From contig NZ_BAIS01000011.1 of NCBI RefSeq assembly GCF_000613345.1, positions 1 through 51,904 on the forward strand: a stretch of 51,904 bases of DNA. Reading direction: 5' to 3'. Positions 1 through 9,509 of the stretch are shown piece after piece. The DNA comes from Prevotella disiens JCM 6334 = ATCC 29426. GTDB taxonomy: Bacteria; Bacteroidota; Bacteroidia; Bacteroidales; Bacteroidaceae. Both the position numbers and the translations under genes were made by a program. The notes beneath the pieces were generated by a model. It saw only the letters and a list, made by a program, of their open reading frames with translations, was not told the origin of the DNA and did not search any database. Numbering within the stretch: the stretch's first letter is position 1; every line of letters begins with the position of its first letter.

Positions 1-114
1 GTAAAGGGATTGATTATGAAAATGATGAAAAAATTAGCAAGCAATAAAATTATACCTTATTTTGTAAAGGCATTAGAAATGTATAACATAGGACGCATAA
101 ATTGTCCTTCATAA
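1..114 (+). CDS. C-terminal end of an unidentified gene (partial)
   Basis: The frame is open from the first base of the window to a TAA at 112-114, coding 37 residues rich in Lys, Ile and Met. An internal ATG at 16 could also start a tiny ORF, but the frame being open through the window edge and the terminator just downstream fit the 3' end of a longer rightward gene. I cannot assign a family from so few residues. Confidence 0.3.
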   Translation, partial: VKGLIMKMMKKLASNKIIPYFVKALEMYNIGRINCPS

Positions 115-148
115 ATTAGAGATTTAAGAAACGATAAGTATTAATATG

Positions 149-188
149 AAAGGCGAGTATGTCGAAATTTCGATATACTCGCCTTTTC
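149..188. terminator. Bidirectional terminator hairpin
   Basis: A perfect inverted repeat (AAGGCGAGTAT paired with ATACTCGCCTT) closes on a loop that is itself palindromic, and is followed by TTTTCTTTG. It lies between the rightward gene entering the window and the leftward HAD gene, so it probably ends transcription from both sides. Confidence 0.7.
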
Positions 189-254
189 TTTGTGTTGTTC
201 TCTCGCATCTTTTACAAAGTAAAGTAACCTTTTTAAATCAAGAGAGTGTATGTT

Positions 255-986
255 CTAAGCTTTCGTAACTTTCAAAAGTTCGTCCCAACCATTAGCAACG
301 TCCTTAATAGTATGGAAAAGAATGTTTGCGCCCTCGTTTATTAATGTTTCATCGGACAGCGGACCACTATTTACAGCGATTGTAAAACATTTTGCAGCCA
401 CACCAGCACGGACGCCAAGGGGGGCATTTTCTACAACAATACCCTCCCACGGAGCAAAATTGCCCGCCTTTTTAAGTCCTGCAAGATAAGGGTCAGGATT
501 GGGTTTTCCACGCTTTACATCGAAGGCTGTGGTTACTTGACTTTCGTCTATAAAATCTTTAAAGTCAGATAGCAAACGTTCTATCAGCAATCGTTGCCCA
601 CTTCCTGTTACAATACCTATTTTTAGCCCACTTGATTTAATTTTCTTCATCAAGTCTATCACACCATCAAATATATGTGTCTTTGGCATTTCTTGAAAAA
701 TATGCGCTTTCAGTTGGTACATTTTTTCGGCTTCCGATTCAGAAATTTCTTTTCCCCATTGTTCTTTGGCATATTTCCGAACCGTATCAACTCCTCGTGC
801 CCCTTCCGTCGCGTAAGCATCTTCAGCCGTAAAAGTGATGCCACACTCCTTCATAGCCTTTTGCCATGCCTTTGCATGAGTAGGCATGGAGTCGTAAAGA
901 ACCCCGTCCATATCGAAAAGAACCACCTTTGGAGCAAAAAATTGTTGCGTTTTTTCGTTGTATTGTGCAATTGCTTCTTGAAACAT
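255..986 (-). CDS. HAD-superfamily phosphatase, beta-phosphoglucomutase-like
   Basis: This 243-residue cytosolic protein belongs to the haloacid dehalogenase superfamily, subfamily with a helical cap. The nucleophile motif DMDGVLYDS has its aspartates at residues 25 and 27, followed by the cap region, the motif II stretch GIVTGSG, the lysine motif KRGKPNPDPYL, and motif IV as VVENAPLGVRAG, where Glu-Asn stands in place of the usual Glu-Asp. These features fit a sugar-phosphate phosphatase or phosphoglucomutase-like enzyme; the substrate cannot be read from sequence. The start is preceded by AAGG. It follows pgi, but a strong hairpin separates them, so it is probably transcribed separately or only by read-through. 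Confidence 0.85.
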   Translation of the reverse strand: MFQEAIAQYNEKTQQFFAPKVVLFDMDGVLYDSMPTHAKAWQKAMKECGITFTAEDAYATEGARGVDTVRKYAKEQWGKEISESEAEKMYQLKAHIFQEMPKTHIFDGVIDLMKKIKSSGLKIGIVTGSGQRLLIERLLSDFKDFIDESQVTTAFDVKRGKPNPDPYLAGLKKAGNFAPWEGIVVENAPLGVRAGVAAKCFTIAVNSGPLSDETLINEGANILFHTIKDVANGWDELLKVTKA

Positions 987-1004
987 TTTTACCTTATTGC
1001 AACT

Positions 1005-1042
1005 AAAAAGCCCACTCCTTAATATGAGGAATGGGCTTTATT
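1005..1042 (-). terminator. Terminator downstream of pgi
   Basis: AAGCCCATTCCT pairs with AGGAGTGGGCTT (one G-T pair), followed on the minus strand by a T-run. It sits in the 58 bp between the pgi stop and the HAD start and should end the lysS-gpsA-pgi transcript. Confidence 0.75.
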
Positions 1043-1044
1043 TT

Positions 1045-2391
1045 TTATAATCTTTTTCTGATTGCTTTGCTTTCTTCCTCATATCCAGGTTTGTTCAGCA
1101 ATGCAAACATATTCTTTTTGTAAGCCTCAACACCAGGTTGGTTAAATGGATTTACTTCCTGAACCAATCCACTAATACCGCAAGCCTTCTCAAAGAAGTA
1201 AATAAGCTGACCAATATAATATTCGTTCAACTTTGGAATACTGATGCGAATATTTGGAACGCCACCATCAACGTGTGCCAATCGTGTGCCAAGTTCTGCC
1301 ATTTTGTTCACCTCGTCAATGCGCTTTCCTTCTAAGAAGTTAAGACCATCAAGGTTTTCATCATCGTGTGGGAAAAGCAAAGTTTTGTTGGTTTCTTCCA
1401 CAGAGAGTACAGTTTCAAAGATAGAACGCTCGCCATCTTGAATCCATTGTCCCATAGAGTGCAAATCAGTTGTAAAATCACAAGCCGCAGGGAAAATACC
1501 TTTTTGTTCCTTTCCTTCACTTTCGCCGTAAAGTTGTTTCCACCATTCAGCCATAAAGTGTAGCTTTGGTTGGAAATTAGCCATGATTTCTATCTTCTTT
1601 CCTGCCTGTGAATAAAGTGCTTGGCGTATCGCAGCGTAACGAGCAGCAATGTTTTGAGCAAATGGAGCATTGGCAGATGTAGCCTCTTCCATATCTTGTG
1701 CGCCCTTAATCAGTTGCTGAATATCAAATCCTGCTACTGCAATAGGCAACAATCCGACAGGTGTAAGCACAGAGAAACGACCACCAACATTGTCAGGAAT
1801 AACAAAAGTTTTGTATCCTTCACGTGTTGCAGCAGTGCGAGCAGCACCTTTTTCAGCGTCTGTAATGGCTACAATAACACCTTTTGCTTCATTCTTTCCA
1901 CGTTGATTTTCACATTGTTTCTTCAACAAACGGAAAGCGAGCGCAGTTTCGGTTGTTGTTCCTGACTTAGAAATATTAATGACACCAAATCGTTTATCTT
2001 TCAAAAAGTCAGTAAGTTCATAAAGATAATCTTCGCTAATGTTGTTGCCAGCATAAAGAATTGTAGGATTTTTCTTTTCCTTCAACAACCATGCGAAGCT
2101 ATTATCTAAGGCTTCGATAATGGCACGAGCACCCAAATAAGAACCTCCAATACCTGCAACTACCACATAATCACACTTTTCGCGCAATGTGTTAGCTACG
2201 CCCACTACTTCATTGATGAACTCCTCCGTAACACTTGAAGGCAAATGCAACCAACCTAAAAAGTCGTTTCCTGCGCATGTTCCTTTCTCCAAAGCCTCTT
2301 GTGCAGCAGCTACTTGTGGTGCATACGCTTCTACCGTACCAGGATTTAATACCTGTGCGGCTTTTGAAATGTCTAATTTAATCATTTCCAT
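1045..2391 (-). CDS. pgi: Glucose-6-phosphate isomerase
   Basis: This 448-residue protein interconverts glucose 6-phosphate and fructose 6-phosphate in glycolysis and gluconeogenesis, in the cytosol. It is the short bacterial form. Recognisable blocks are [11 protein letters not shown] near residue 80, the phosphate-binding [27 protein letters not shown], the catalytic region [11 protein letters not shown], and [14 protein letters not shown] near the C-terminus. Its ATG lies 6 bp after the gpsA stop, so the two are cotranscribed and probably translationally coupled. The order lysS-gpsA-pgi is familiar from Bacteroidales. The gene looks intact. Confidence 0.97.
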   Translation of the reverse strand: MEMIKLDISKAAQVLNPGTVEAYAPQVAAAQEALEKGTCAGNDFLGWLHLPSSVTEEFINEVVGVANTLREKCDYVVVAGIGGSYLGARAIIEALDNSFAWLLKEKKNPTILYAGNNISEDYLYELTDFLKDKRFGVINISKSGTTTETALAFRLLKKQCENQRGKNEAKGVIVAITDAEKGAARTAATREGYKTFVIPDNVGGRFSVLTPVGLLPIAVAGFDIQQLIKGAQDMEEATSANAPFAQNIAARYAAIRQALYSQAGKKIEIMANFQPKLHFMAEWWKQLYGESEGKEQKGIFPAACDFTTDLHSMGQWIQDGERSIFETVLSVEETNKTLLFPHDDENLDGLNFLEGKRIDEVNKMAELGTRLAHVDGGVPNIRISIPKLNEYYIGQLIYFFEKACGISGLVQEVNPFNQPGVEAYKKNMFALLNKPGYEEESKAIRKRL

Positions 2392-2397
2392 GTTATT

Positions 2398-3392
2398 TTA
2401 CCTGAATGAATCTGTTAATAATTTTATTTCCACTTGCGGGCTTATTCGCTCGTATAATATATTGTAAACGGCATCAAGGATAGGCATATTAACATGCAAG
2501 TGTCGGTTTATTTCCTTCATACACTTTGTACCGAAATAACCTTCTGCAATCATTTCCATTTCCATTTGTGCCGATTTCACGCTGTATCCTTTACCAATCA
2601 TCATCCGAAAGTGCGGTTTCGGCTAAAATTGCTGTATCCTGTAACCAATTGGTCGCCCAAATAAACACTATCCACCATGCTACGTTGCATTGGATTGATG
2701 CTACTTAACAAGCGTTCCATTTCTTGCATTGCGTTCGAAATGATGACTGCTTGAAAGTTATCGCCATATTGTAATCCAGAGCAAATACCCGAGGCAATGG
2801 CATAAACATTCTTTAAAACCGAAGCATATTCAATGCCAAGCACATCGCGTGAAACCTTTGTTTTCACATAATTGGACACTAACTTATCGGTCAAAGCGTG
2901 TGCTTTTTCTTGGTCGGTACACCCTACTGTTAGATAAGTGAGACGTTCCATAGCCACTTCCTCGGCATGTGAGGGACCACCAATAACTGCCAAATTCTCC
3001 TCTGGCACATGACACACCTTATTAAAGTATTCCGAACATACTAAATTTTCGTCTGGCACAATGCCTTTAATGGCTGCTACGATAAATTTATCATGCAATT
3101 TATGCTTTACCTTTTTCAATATACCTTTAAGGTAAGGCGATGGTGTTACGAAAATTAACGTATCATAATCTTGCACTAAACGATTGATGTCTGACGATAA
3201 TCTAATCTCGTTGATATCGAAATGAGCACTCGTCAAATAGGTGGGATTGTGTCCTAACCGCTTAAATTGCTCTATCGATTCGTCGCGTCGAAAGTACCAA
3301 CCTATGTGGTGGGTATGTTCCACCACAATCTTGGCGATAGCTGTTGCCCAACTTCCGCTTCCGATGATTGCTATATTTCCTACGTCATACAT
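2398..3392 (-). CDS. gpsA: NAD(P)H-dependent glycerol-3-phosphate dehydrogenase (frameshifted)
   Basis: GpsA reduces dihydroxyacetone phosphate to sn-glycerol 3-phosphate for phospholipid synthesis. The N-terminal part (to about 2601) carries the Rossmann motif [23 protein letters not shown], the catalytic-lysine region [15 protein letters not shown], and [12 protein letters not shown]. It ends at a TGA inside the conserved C-terminal stretch; the family sequence then continues in the next frame as [16 protein letters not shown] to a TAA at 2398. The two frames meet at ATGA (2601-2604), consistent with one missing base. Corrected length is about 331 residues, normal for the family. As gpsA is usually essential and flanking genes are intact, a sequence error is the likeliest cause. 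Confidence 0.9.
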
Positions 3393-3432
3393 GTTTTTAG
3401 GATAAGGAAGAGCTTAGCCCCTCCTTGTTTTA

Positions 3433-5163
3433 TTATTGTGCTTTATCAATCCACTGTTGAATTTCATCAACCGATGGTTTTTCATAACCAAGCTTATATT
3501 TCTTATTGATTTCGCCAATTTTTTGTTGCAAACCTTGTGCTTTTTCATCTTTGATATTCTGAATCAAATTGAAACCGCACTTGCGCAAAACGTAAGCCCA
3601 TTCTTCTGGCACACCTATTTCAGCCCATTCTTTGATGCTGCTTTGTGGTATTTTTGCCTCTGGCTTCATTTGTGGGAAGAGCAATACTTCTTGAATGTAT
3701 TCCTGACCTGTCATCAACATGACCAAACGGTCAATACCAATACCGATACCCGATGTTGGTGGCATACCATATTGCAAAGCACGAAGGAAGTCTTGGTCGA
3801 TTATCATTGCTTCATCATCGCCATTATCAGCCAAACGCATTTGCTCTTTGAAACGTTCTTCTTGGTCGATAGGGTCGTTCAATTCCGAGTAAGCGTTGGC
3901 CAATTCCTTACCATTTACCATAAGTTCGAAACGTTCTGTAAGTCCTGGCTTAGAACGGTGCATCTTTGTCAATGGCGACATTTCAACTGGATAGTCTATG
4001 ATGAACGTTGGCTGAATGTAAGAACCTTCACAAAACTCTCCAAAGATTTCGTCAATGAGTTTACCCTTACCAAAACTTGCATCAATACCTTCCAATTTTA
4101 ATTCGTTTACAGCTATGTTGCGAATTTCTTCTTCGGTCTTATCGTTCAAGTCGAAGCCTGTTTTTTCTTTGATAGCATCGAGGATAGGAAGGCGACGGAA
4201 TGGTGCTTTAAAGCTAATGAGTTTGTCGCCCACTTGTATTTCAGGTTTTCCATTTACCGCTGTGCAAATCTTTTCTATCAAACGTTCTGTGAAACTCATC
4301 ATCCAGTTGTAATCCTTGTATTGCACATAGAGTTCCATGCAAGTAAACTCTGGATTGTGGAAACGGTCCATACCTTCGTTACGGAAGTTTTTTCCGATTT
4401 CGTATACGCCTTCAAAGCCACCTACGATTAATCGCTTCAGATAAAGTTCGGTAGCAATACGCATATACATTTCAGTGTTCAACGCATTGAAATGGGTAAT
4501 AAATGGACGCGCACTTGCTCCACCTGCTATGGTCTGCAAAGTTGGTGTTTCCACTTCTGTGTAACCTGCTTCGTCAAAGAAGTTACGCATGGTTCTCAAA
4601 ACGGTAGCACGCTTTTGGAAAGTCTCCTTTACGCCTTCGTTTACCACTAAATCGACATAGCGTTGGCGATAGCGGAGTTCTGGGTCGTCAAATTTATCGT
4701 AAGCAACACCGTCCTTGTATTTCACAATAGGAAGCGGTTTTAAGCTCTTTGAAAGCAAAGTAAGCTCTTGGGCATGGACAGAAATCTCGCCCATCTGTGT
4801 TTTAAAGACATAGCCTTTAATGCCTACGAAATCGCCAATATCAAGCAATTTCTTGAATAACACATTGTAAATATCCTTGTTTTCACCTGGGCAAAGGTCG
4901 TCGCGAGTAATGTAAACTTGAATTCTACCCTTGCTATCTTGTATTTCTGCAAATGAAGCTTTACCCATTACACGGCGACCCATAAGGCGACCTGCAATGA
5001 CAACTTCACGCTTTTCGTCTTCTTTAAATTCCGATTTTATATCCGTTGAAAAAGCATTGGTTGGAAACTCTGCTGCTGGATATGGGTCAATGCCCATGTT
5101 GCGCAATTCCTGCAAGCTCTGACGGCGTACAATCTCTTGTTCTGATAATTCTAAAACGTTCAT
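3433..5163 (-). CDS. lysS: Lysine--tRNA ligase, class II
   Basis: LysS (576 residues) charges tRNA-Lys. An N-terminal OB-fold anticodon-binding domain (about residues 50-150, with [11 protein letters not shown]) is followed by the class II catalytic core: motif 2 as [20 protein letters not shown] and motif 3 as [15 protein letters not shown]. About 80 residues follow motif 3, an extension commonly seen in Bacteroidota LysS. It is the first gene of the lysS-gpsA-pgi operon, 40 bp before gpsA. A TACTTTTG box (minus strand, 5197-5204) lies about 35 bp upstream of the ATG and is a plausible promoter. Confidence 0.97.
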   Translation of the reverse strand: MNVLELSEQEIVRRQSLQELRNMGIDPYPAAEFPTNAFSTDIKSEFKEDEKREVVIAGRLMGRRVMGKASFAEIQDSKGRIQVYITRDDLCPGENKDIYNVLFKKLLDIGDFVGIKGYVFKTQMGEISVHAQELTLLSKSLKPLPIVKYKDGVAYDKFDDPELRYRQRYVDLVVNEGVKETFQKRATVLRTMRNFFDEAGYTEVETPTLQTIAGGASARPFITHFNALNTEMYMRIATELYLKRLIVGGFEGVYEIGKNFRNEGMDRFHNPEFTCMELYVQYKDYNWMMSFTERLIEKICTAVNGKPEIQVGDKLISFKAPFRRLPILDAIKEKTGFDLNDKTEEEIRNIAVNELKLEGIDASFGKGKLIDEIFGEFCEGSYIQPTFIIDYPVEMSPLTKMHRSKPGLTERFELMVNGKELANAYSELNDPIDQEERFKEQMRLADNGDDEAMIIDQDFLRALQYGMPPTSGIGIGIDRLVMLMTGQEYIQEVLLFPQMKPEAKIPQSSIKEWAEIGVPEEWAYVLRKCGFNLIQNIKDEKAQGLQQKIGEINKKYKLGYEKPSVDEIQQWIDKAQ

Positions 5164-5196
5164 TTTATTTTAATCGAAGTATAATCTTATAATTTG

Positions 5197-5204
5197 CAAA
5201 AGTA
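5197..5204 (-). promoter_or_regulatory. Bacteroidota -7 box (TACTTTTG) for lysS
   Basis: Matches the TAnnTTTG consensus on the minus strand, 34 bp upstream of the lysS start. The upstream TTTG is not at ideal spacing, so the -33 element is uncertain. Confidence 0.45.
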
Positions 5205-5604
5205 CGAAATTATTTGCAAATAATTGGTGTTTTAGCCTTTTTTAGTGTCAAGAACTTATGCAAGACCTTCCGAAAGCGTGCAATATATTGAAATTAACAA
5301 ATAAATTCGCTTATCCTAATTACGTTAATTTCTGTTTACCACACAAGCTATTTGTTAATTTAAATCCAACATATAACTATCATACGTCCCGTATTCAAAA
5401 ATAAAAAATATTTTTCTATGAATTTAGTCTCTATTCGTGTGCAATGATAAAACATTACATATCAACACCTTGCTTCAAAGAAATTATTTTTGTGCAATAA
5501 TCATACAGTATTTATATTACCTATGGAACAAAACATAATACCAAAAGAACTATTTTTCAAATAAATCAGCCACATGTTTCTATCTAAAAATCACCTTTTC
5601 TCCC
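5205..5604. other. AT-rich divergent intergenic region
   Basis: This is the first part of the 930-bp gap between lysS and the metalloprotease. I see no coding potential, tRNA or known RNA motif in it; it is very AT-rich with short A and T tracts. Confidence 0.4.
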
Positions 5605-5670
5605 TTCAAAACCTATGCTTTTGCAGTTCAAAACCTATGCTTTTGCATTTCAAAATAGCCATCTACACAA
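5605..5670. repeat. 22-bp-period palindromic array, family 1, locus A (3 units)
   Basis: Three units start at 5605, 5627 and 5649, exactly 22 bp apart, each beginning TTCAAAA and carrying CAAAA...TTTTG arms (third unit degenerate). The unit resembles the consensus TTCAAAAYAGSCTNTTTTGA found at three other intergenic loci here. No spacers, so not a CRISPR. Confidence 0.75.
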
Positions 5671-5821
5671 TTTACTACACATTTTAGGAATTATTAGAGC
5701 CAAAATTTTAGCAACTTTAAAATTAACATTTAATCTAAAATAAAACTATTTTTAACTATAAAACGTATTGGAAAATTTCTCTCGAAATATATTTTTCAAT
5801 TACAAAGAAATAAAACTTATG

Positions 5822-5963
5822 CCCTCCAAGGTCACCGCGTAACCAACCCACTCACCGTATTTATATCCACAACGGAAAGAAAATTGTTATAAAATAATTG
5901 TACAAATAGGTTACAATAAAATAGAGATAAAGGTGGCATTCCCCCAAGGAGTGTTACCTTTAT
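5822..5963 (+). pseudogene. 3' remnant of a paralogous sorting-domain gene plus its terminator
   Basis: From CCTCCAAGG at 5822 this segment is closely similar to the last roughly 80 bp of the metalloprotease gene (from about 7759), which encode the C-terminal LQGRRV...GIYIHNGKK motif, and continues into a similar 3' region with a hairpin (5928-5963) ending in ACCTTTA. Compared with the intact copy it lacks one base in the middle, which destroys the frame. Nothing upstream resembles the rest of the gene. It is best read as the leftover end of a duplicate or related secreted-protein gene whose body has been lost. Confidence 0.65.
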
Positions 5964-6041
5964 TTCTGTAGATAAAATGTAAAAAACATAACTAATTGTG
6001 ATTTGTTTCTTCAAACATAAGGATTTTTTAAAAATAATGGT

Positions 6042-6049
6042 TACATTTG
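6042..6049 (+). promoter_or_regulatory. -7 box (TACATTTG) for the metalloprotease, inside a palindrome
   Basis: Matches TAnnTTTG, 45 bp upstream of the start codon. It overlaps the inverted repeat GTTACATTTGTAAC, which could be an operator, though this is only inferred. Confidence 0.45.
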
Positions 6050-6094
6050 TAACATTATTCATTTTTTAAAAAGTAACATCTACAAAACAATTTT

Positions 6095-7834
6095 ATGAAA
6101 AGAATATTACTTTCAGCACTTTTCGCAGCTGCAACAATACTTCCAACATTCGCAATTGGTCCTTCGCCACGAATTTGGACTACAAAGCAAAGTGATGGCA
6201 CATTATTGAAATTCCGCCAACACGGAGTAGAACGAGTAGAATATTTCACCACATTGGACGGGAAATTCATGGTAAAAAATGCCAATGGTGATTTAGCTTA
6301 CGCTATGATACAAGATGGAAAATTGGTTGCTTCACAATACATTGCGCACGAAGCTGGTAATCGTTCTAACGAAGAAAAAGCATTTTTGAACAATAATGAT
6401 GTAGCCAATAAATTGAGTATATTACATACCACTCACCGACATGCCCGCCATGCACCTCTCAAAGCCATTCATGCCTCAACAGATGACGGATTAGGTAAAT
6501 TCAATACAACAGGAGCGGGAGGTGTTAATAGCATTGGCACCCCAACTATTCCTGTAATCATGGTCGAATTTACCGATGCAAAATTTGATGCGAAAACAAC
6601 AAAAGAAAAGTTGGAACGCTTTTATAACGAAGTGGGATACAAGGACGAATTACTATGCAAGGGGTCGGTAAAAGATTACTTTACTTCGCAAAGTCGTGGA
6701 AAATTTGTACCTACTTTTGAAGTTTTAGGTCCTGTAAACGTTAATAAAAGCTATAAAACATACGGCAAAAGAACGATTTATGATGAAGATTCTGATATTG
6801 ACGGATTGGTAAGAGATGCCGTAAATGCGGCAACAGCCAAAGGATATAAATTTGACAACTTTAAGGATAAAGATGGAAAAGTGCAATTGGTGTGCATTCT
6901 TTATGCTGGAAAAGGACAAGCTACAGAAAGCAATGCAGACCCTAATACAGCAGACTTAATCTGGCCATGTCAAAACGATATCAACGAAACCATTGGCAAT
7001 ACGCACTTTAATTCCTTCTTCGTTGGTAACGAATTAGACCATGAAAACAAATTAATGGGTATGGGTATATTCTGCCATGAGTTTGGACATGCTTTAGGTT
7101 TACCCGACTTCTATAAAACAGACTATTACACAGATGGCGATGACCCATTCGGTTTTTGGTCTATCATGGACGGTGGTGCTTATGTAAACGATGCACGTGC
7201 ACCTATCGGCTATACTGCATACGAACGTTCTTACTTAGGTTGGTTGGATATTAAAGAGTTGAAAAAAACAGAAGAAGTAGTTCTCGACCCTGTAAGCAAT
7301 CCAAATGGAACATTAGCAGCATTGGTTCGCAACCCAGAAAATAACAAAGAATACTTCATTATGGAAAATCGCCATACAGATACATGGTATCCAGCATCAT
7401 ATACCTACGGCGATATTTGCACTTTTGGTAATGGTTTGCTGCTCACCCACTTCTCATACGATAAATATACTTGGGATAAAAACGTAGTAAACAACGATTA
7501 CAATTTTAAACACGCATACGTTGTTACAGCTAATAACGAGAAGTTAAGTTTTAATGCTCGCCGTGAACATTTATTTGGAGTGAACAAAAAGCAGATAGAT
7601 ATCTTTGATTTTTGGACAGGAAAGTCTATTGGACAGCCTGTAAACAACATTGTTGTTAATCCTGATGGAACGATTAAATTCACTTATTCAATACTTGACC
7701 CAGCTGGAATAGAGAACGTAACAACCACGCAACAACAAGGTGATGGATACTATTACGACCTCCAAGGACGCCGTGTAACCCACCCTACTCACGGTATTTA
7801 TATCCATAATGGAAAGAAAATTGTTGTAAAATAA
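6095..7834 (+). CDS. Secreted M6-family metalloprotease with C-terminal sorting domain
   Basis: This 579-residue protein begins with a signal peptide (MKRILLSALFAAATILPTFA). The zinc-protease signature HEFGHALGLPD occupies residues 328-338 (HExxHxxGxxD), and the preceding region with VIMVEFTD and VKDYFTSQSRGKF is typical of M6 (immune-inhibitor A-like) peptidases. The C-terminus YYDLQGRRVTHPTHGIYIHN... is a Bacteroidota C-terminal sorting-type domain, suggesting export by type IX secretion to the surface or medium; porT lies elsewhere in the window. Substrates are unknown; related enzymes degrade host proteins. The gene is intact and followed by a terminator. Confidence 0.9.
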   Translation: MKRILLSALFAAATILPTFAIGPSPRIWTTKQSDGTLLKFRQHGVERVEYFTTLDGKFMVKNANGDLAYAMIQDGKLVASQYIAHEAGNRSNEEKAFLNNNDVANKLSILHTTHRHARHAPLKAIHASTDDGLGKFNTTGAGGVNSIGTPTIPVIMVEFTDAKFDAKTTKEKLERFYNEVGYKDELLCKGSVKDYFTSQSRGKFVPTFEVLGPVNVNKSYKTYGKRTIYDEDSDIDGLVRDAVNAATAKGYKFDNFKDKDGKVQLVCILYAGKGQATESNADPNTADLIWPCQNDINETIGNTHFNSFFVGNELDHENKLMGMGIFCHEFGHALGLPDFYKTDYYTDGDDPFGFWSIMDGGAYVNDARAPIGYTAYERSYLGWLDIKELKKTEEVVLDPVSNPNGTLAALVRNPENNKEYFIMENRHTDTWYPASYTYGDICTFGNGLLLTHFSYDKYTWDKNVVNNDYNFKHAYVVTANNEKLSFNARREHLFGVNKKQIDIFDFWTGKSIGQPVNNIVVNPDGTIKFTYSILDPAGIENVTTTQQQGDGYYYDLQGRRVTHPTHGIYIHNGKKIVVK

Positions 7835-7865
7835 TATTCCAAATAGATAACAACGGAAAAGAAAT

Positions 7866-7900
7866 AAAGGTAGCTATCCGCCAAGGGTTGCTACCTTATT
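7866..7900 (+). terminator. Terminator after the M6 metalloprotease
   Basis: AAGGTAGC pairs with GCTACCTT, with a further inner stem, followed by ATTTT. A diverged copy of the same hairpin follows the remnant at 5822. Confidence 0.75.
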
Positions 7901-7955
7901 TTAATTTATAGGAAACAAAAACAGTATTTCCTTTACGAATGCGCAATTTATTTAT

Positions 7956-7963
7956 TATCTTTG
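7956..7963 (+). promoter_or_regulatory. -7 box (TATCTTTG) for the men operon
   Basis: Good match to TAnnTTTG, 77 bp upstream of the first men gene and just after the preceding terminator, so it is the probable operon promoter. Confidence 0.5.
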
Positions 7964-8040
7964 CATAAGGCATAATTTCACTCGTACACGAAAATGGTTG
8001 CCAATAACAAGGATTTCATATTTTATAATATAGAAAAATA

Positions 8041-8459
8041 ATGGATATAGAAAAACATCGCATAGCTTTGGAAAACGAAGACGGATTAAGTCGTACGTTA
8101 GGAATGCGCTTCCTATCTACACCCGAACCTGATACGCTCATGGCAAAAATGGCGGTAGACGATAGAAATAAACAGATTTTTGGCTTTCTTTCAGGTGGTG
8201 CTACGTTAGCATTGGCTGAAAATGTCGCTGGCGTAGGGTCGTTAGCACTCTGCCTGGCAAGGTTGCTTTAGGTATAAACGTTAGCGGCAGCCATGTAAAA
8301 GCCATGCCCTACGGTGGCACTGTTACTGCTTTTGGCAAACTTGTACATAAAGGTAAAACGCTCCATGTGTGGCAAGTAGACGTGAAAAACGATGAGGGAG
8401 AAATCATTTCAACTGTGAGTGTAACCAATTATGTCATCAATCCGAAACAAAAAAAATAA
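8041..8459 (+). CDS. menI: Hotdog-fold thioesterase, probable DHNA-CoA thioesterase MenI (frameshifted)
   Basis: The protein hydrolyses acyl-CoA thioesters; in this position it would release 1,4-dihydroxy-2-naphthoate from its CoA ester in menaquinone synthesis. The first part (to about 8255) shows the hotdog motif FGFLSGGATLALAENVAGVGSL; the second, KVALGINVSGSHVKAMPYGG ending in KQKK at 8459, is in another frame. One base appears to be missing near 8250-8258 (CTCTGCCTGGCAAGG, where the family has LCxPGxxV). Corrected length is about 139 residues, usual for the family. It heads the men cluster, which supports the MenI assignment. Probably a sequence error rather than decay. Confidence 0.8.
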
Positions 8460-8477
8460 GGTAAAAAGAAATTATCT

Positions 8478-9493
8478 ATGAGTCTTTTGCCATATATCGA
8501 TTGCCTTACGCCAAAGAATGTACAAAAATGGTGCAACAAACTGCACCACTCGAGGTTGCATCGTTACAGGATTTGAATGGTAAAACAGGTTTTGTCATTG
8601 TGCCTTTTATGCCTTCTGCTCAATGCCCTATTCTTCTTTTGCAACCAGAAGAAGTCGTTACCTTGGCAGTAAAGCAACCCGAAACCATATTAAAAAAGGA
8701 GGTTAAGCCAACCGAAAGGAAGGAATATAGGGACGATTATCACAAGGATTTTGCAGTTTTTCATGAACAAATATGCAATGGAAGATTCTCTAAAATTGTT
8801 CTATCACGTTGCGTTGAAGAAGAAAAATCAAGCAACTTGCAAGCAGAAGAAATATTTTGGCGTGCTTGCCAACGCTATCCACGTCAATTTGTAGCCTTGT
8901 TTTCAACTCCTCAAACGGGTACATGGCTCATGGCAACACCCGAAATATTGCTCGATGGCAACAGTTCGAATTGGAAAACAATGGCATTAGCAGGTACAAT
9001 GCCCTATCAATCGGACGAAATAATATGGTCGGAAAAGAACAAAGCCGAGCAACAATACGTGGCAAAATACATTCGCCAGTGTTTGGAACAGCACGCCACC
9101 GACATTGAAGAGCAAGGAGTTTACACCGCACAAGCAGCTAATTTGGCACACCTACGCACCGATTTTAAATTCCAATTGAAAGATAACACGCAAATAGGGA
9201 CACTCTTAAACACATTACACCCTACCCCTGCGGTTTGTGGAATAGAAAAGGAAATAGCACGAAAGTTTATACTTGACAACGAAACAACCCCACGTCGCTA
9301 TTATAGTGGCTTTGCTGGAGCGTTAAATTTAAACGGAAACACGCATCTTTACGTATCATTACGTTGCATGGAAATCATGGAAACAAAATGCCGATTATAT
9401 GCTGGTGGCGGATTATTGACCGATAGTACAGAGGAAAGCGAATGGCAAGAAACCGAAGCAAAGTTGGCTACTATGCGCCAATTGCTTGAATAA
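8478..9493 (+). CDS. menF: Isochorismate synthase (start region frameshifted)
   Basis: MenF converts chorismate to isochorismate, the entry to menaquinone synthesis. The chorismate-binding core shows KIVLSRCVE, ATPEILLDG, MALAGTMPYQ, LHPTPAVCGIEKE and YSGFAGALN, and the short length (about 338 residues) suits Bacteroidota MenF. The family N-terminus ESFAIYRLPY is in frame from 8480, but has no start codon of its own; an ATG at 8478 is one base out of frame (ATGAG where ATGGAG would fit). I therefore place the start at 8478 with one missing G. Starting instead at TTG 8501 would drop conserved residues. Confidence 0.88.
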
Positions 9494-9509
9494 AAAAAGA
9501 AAAGGAATT

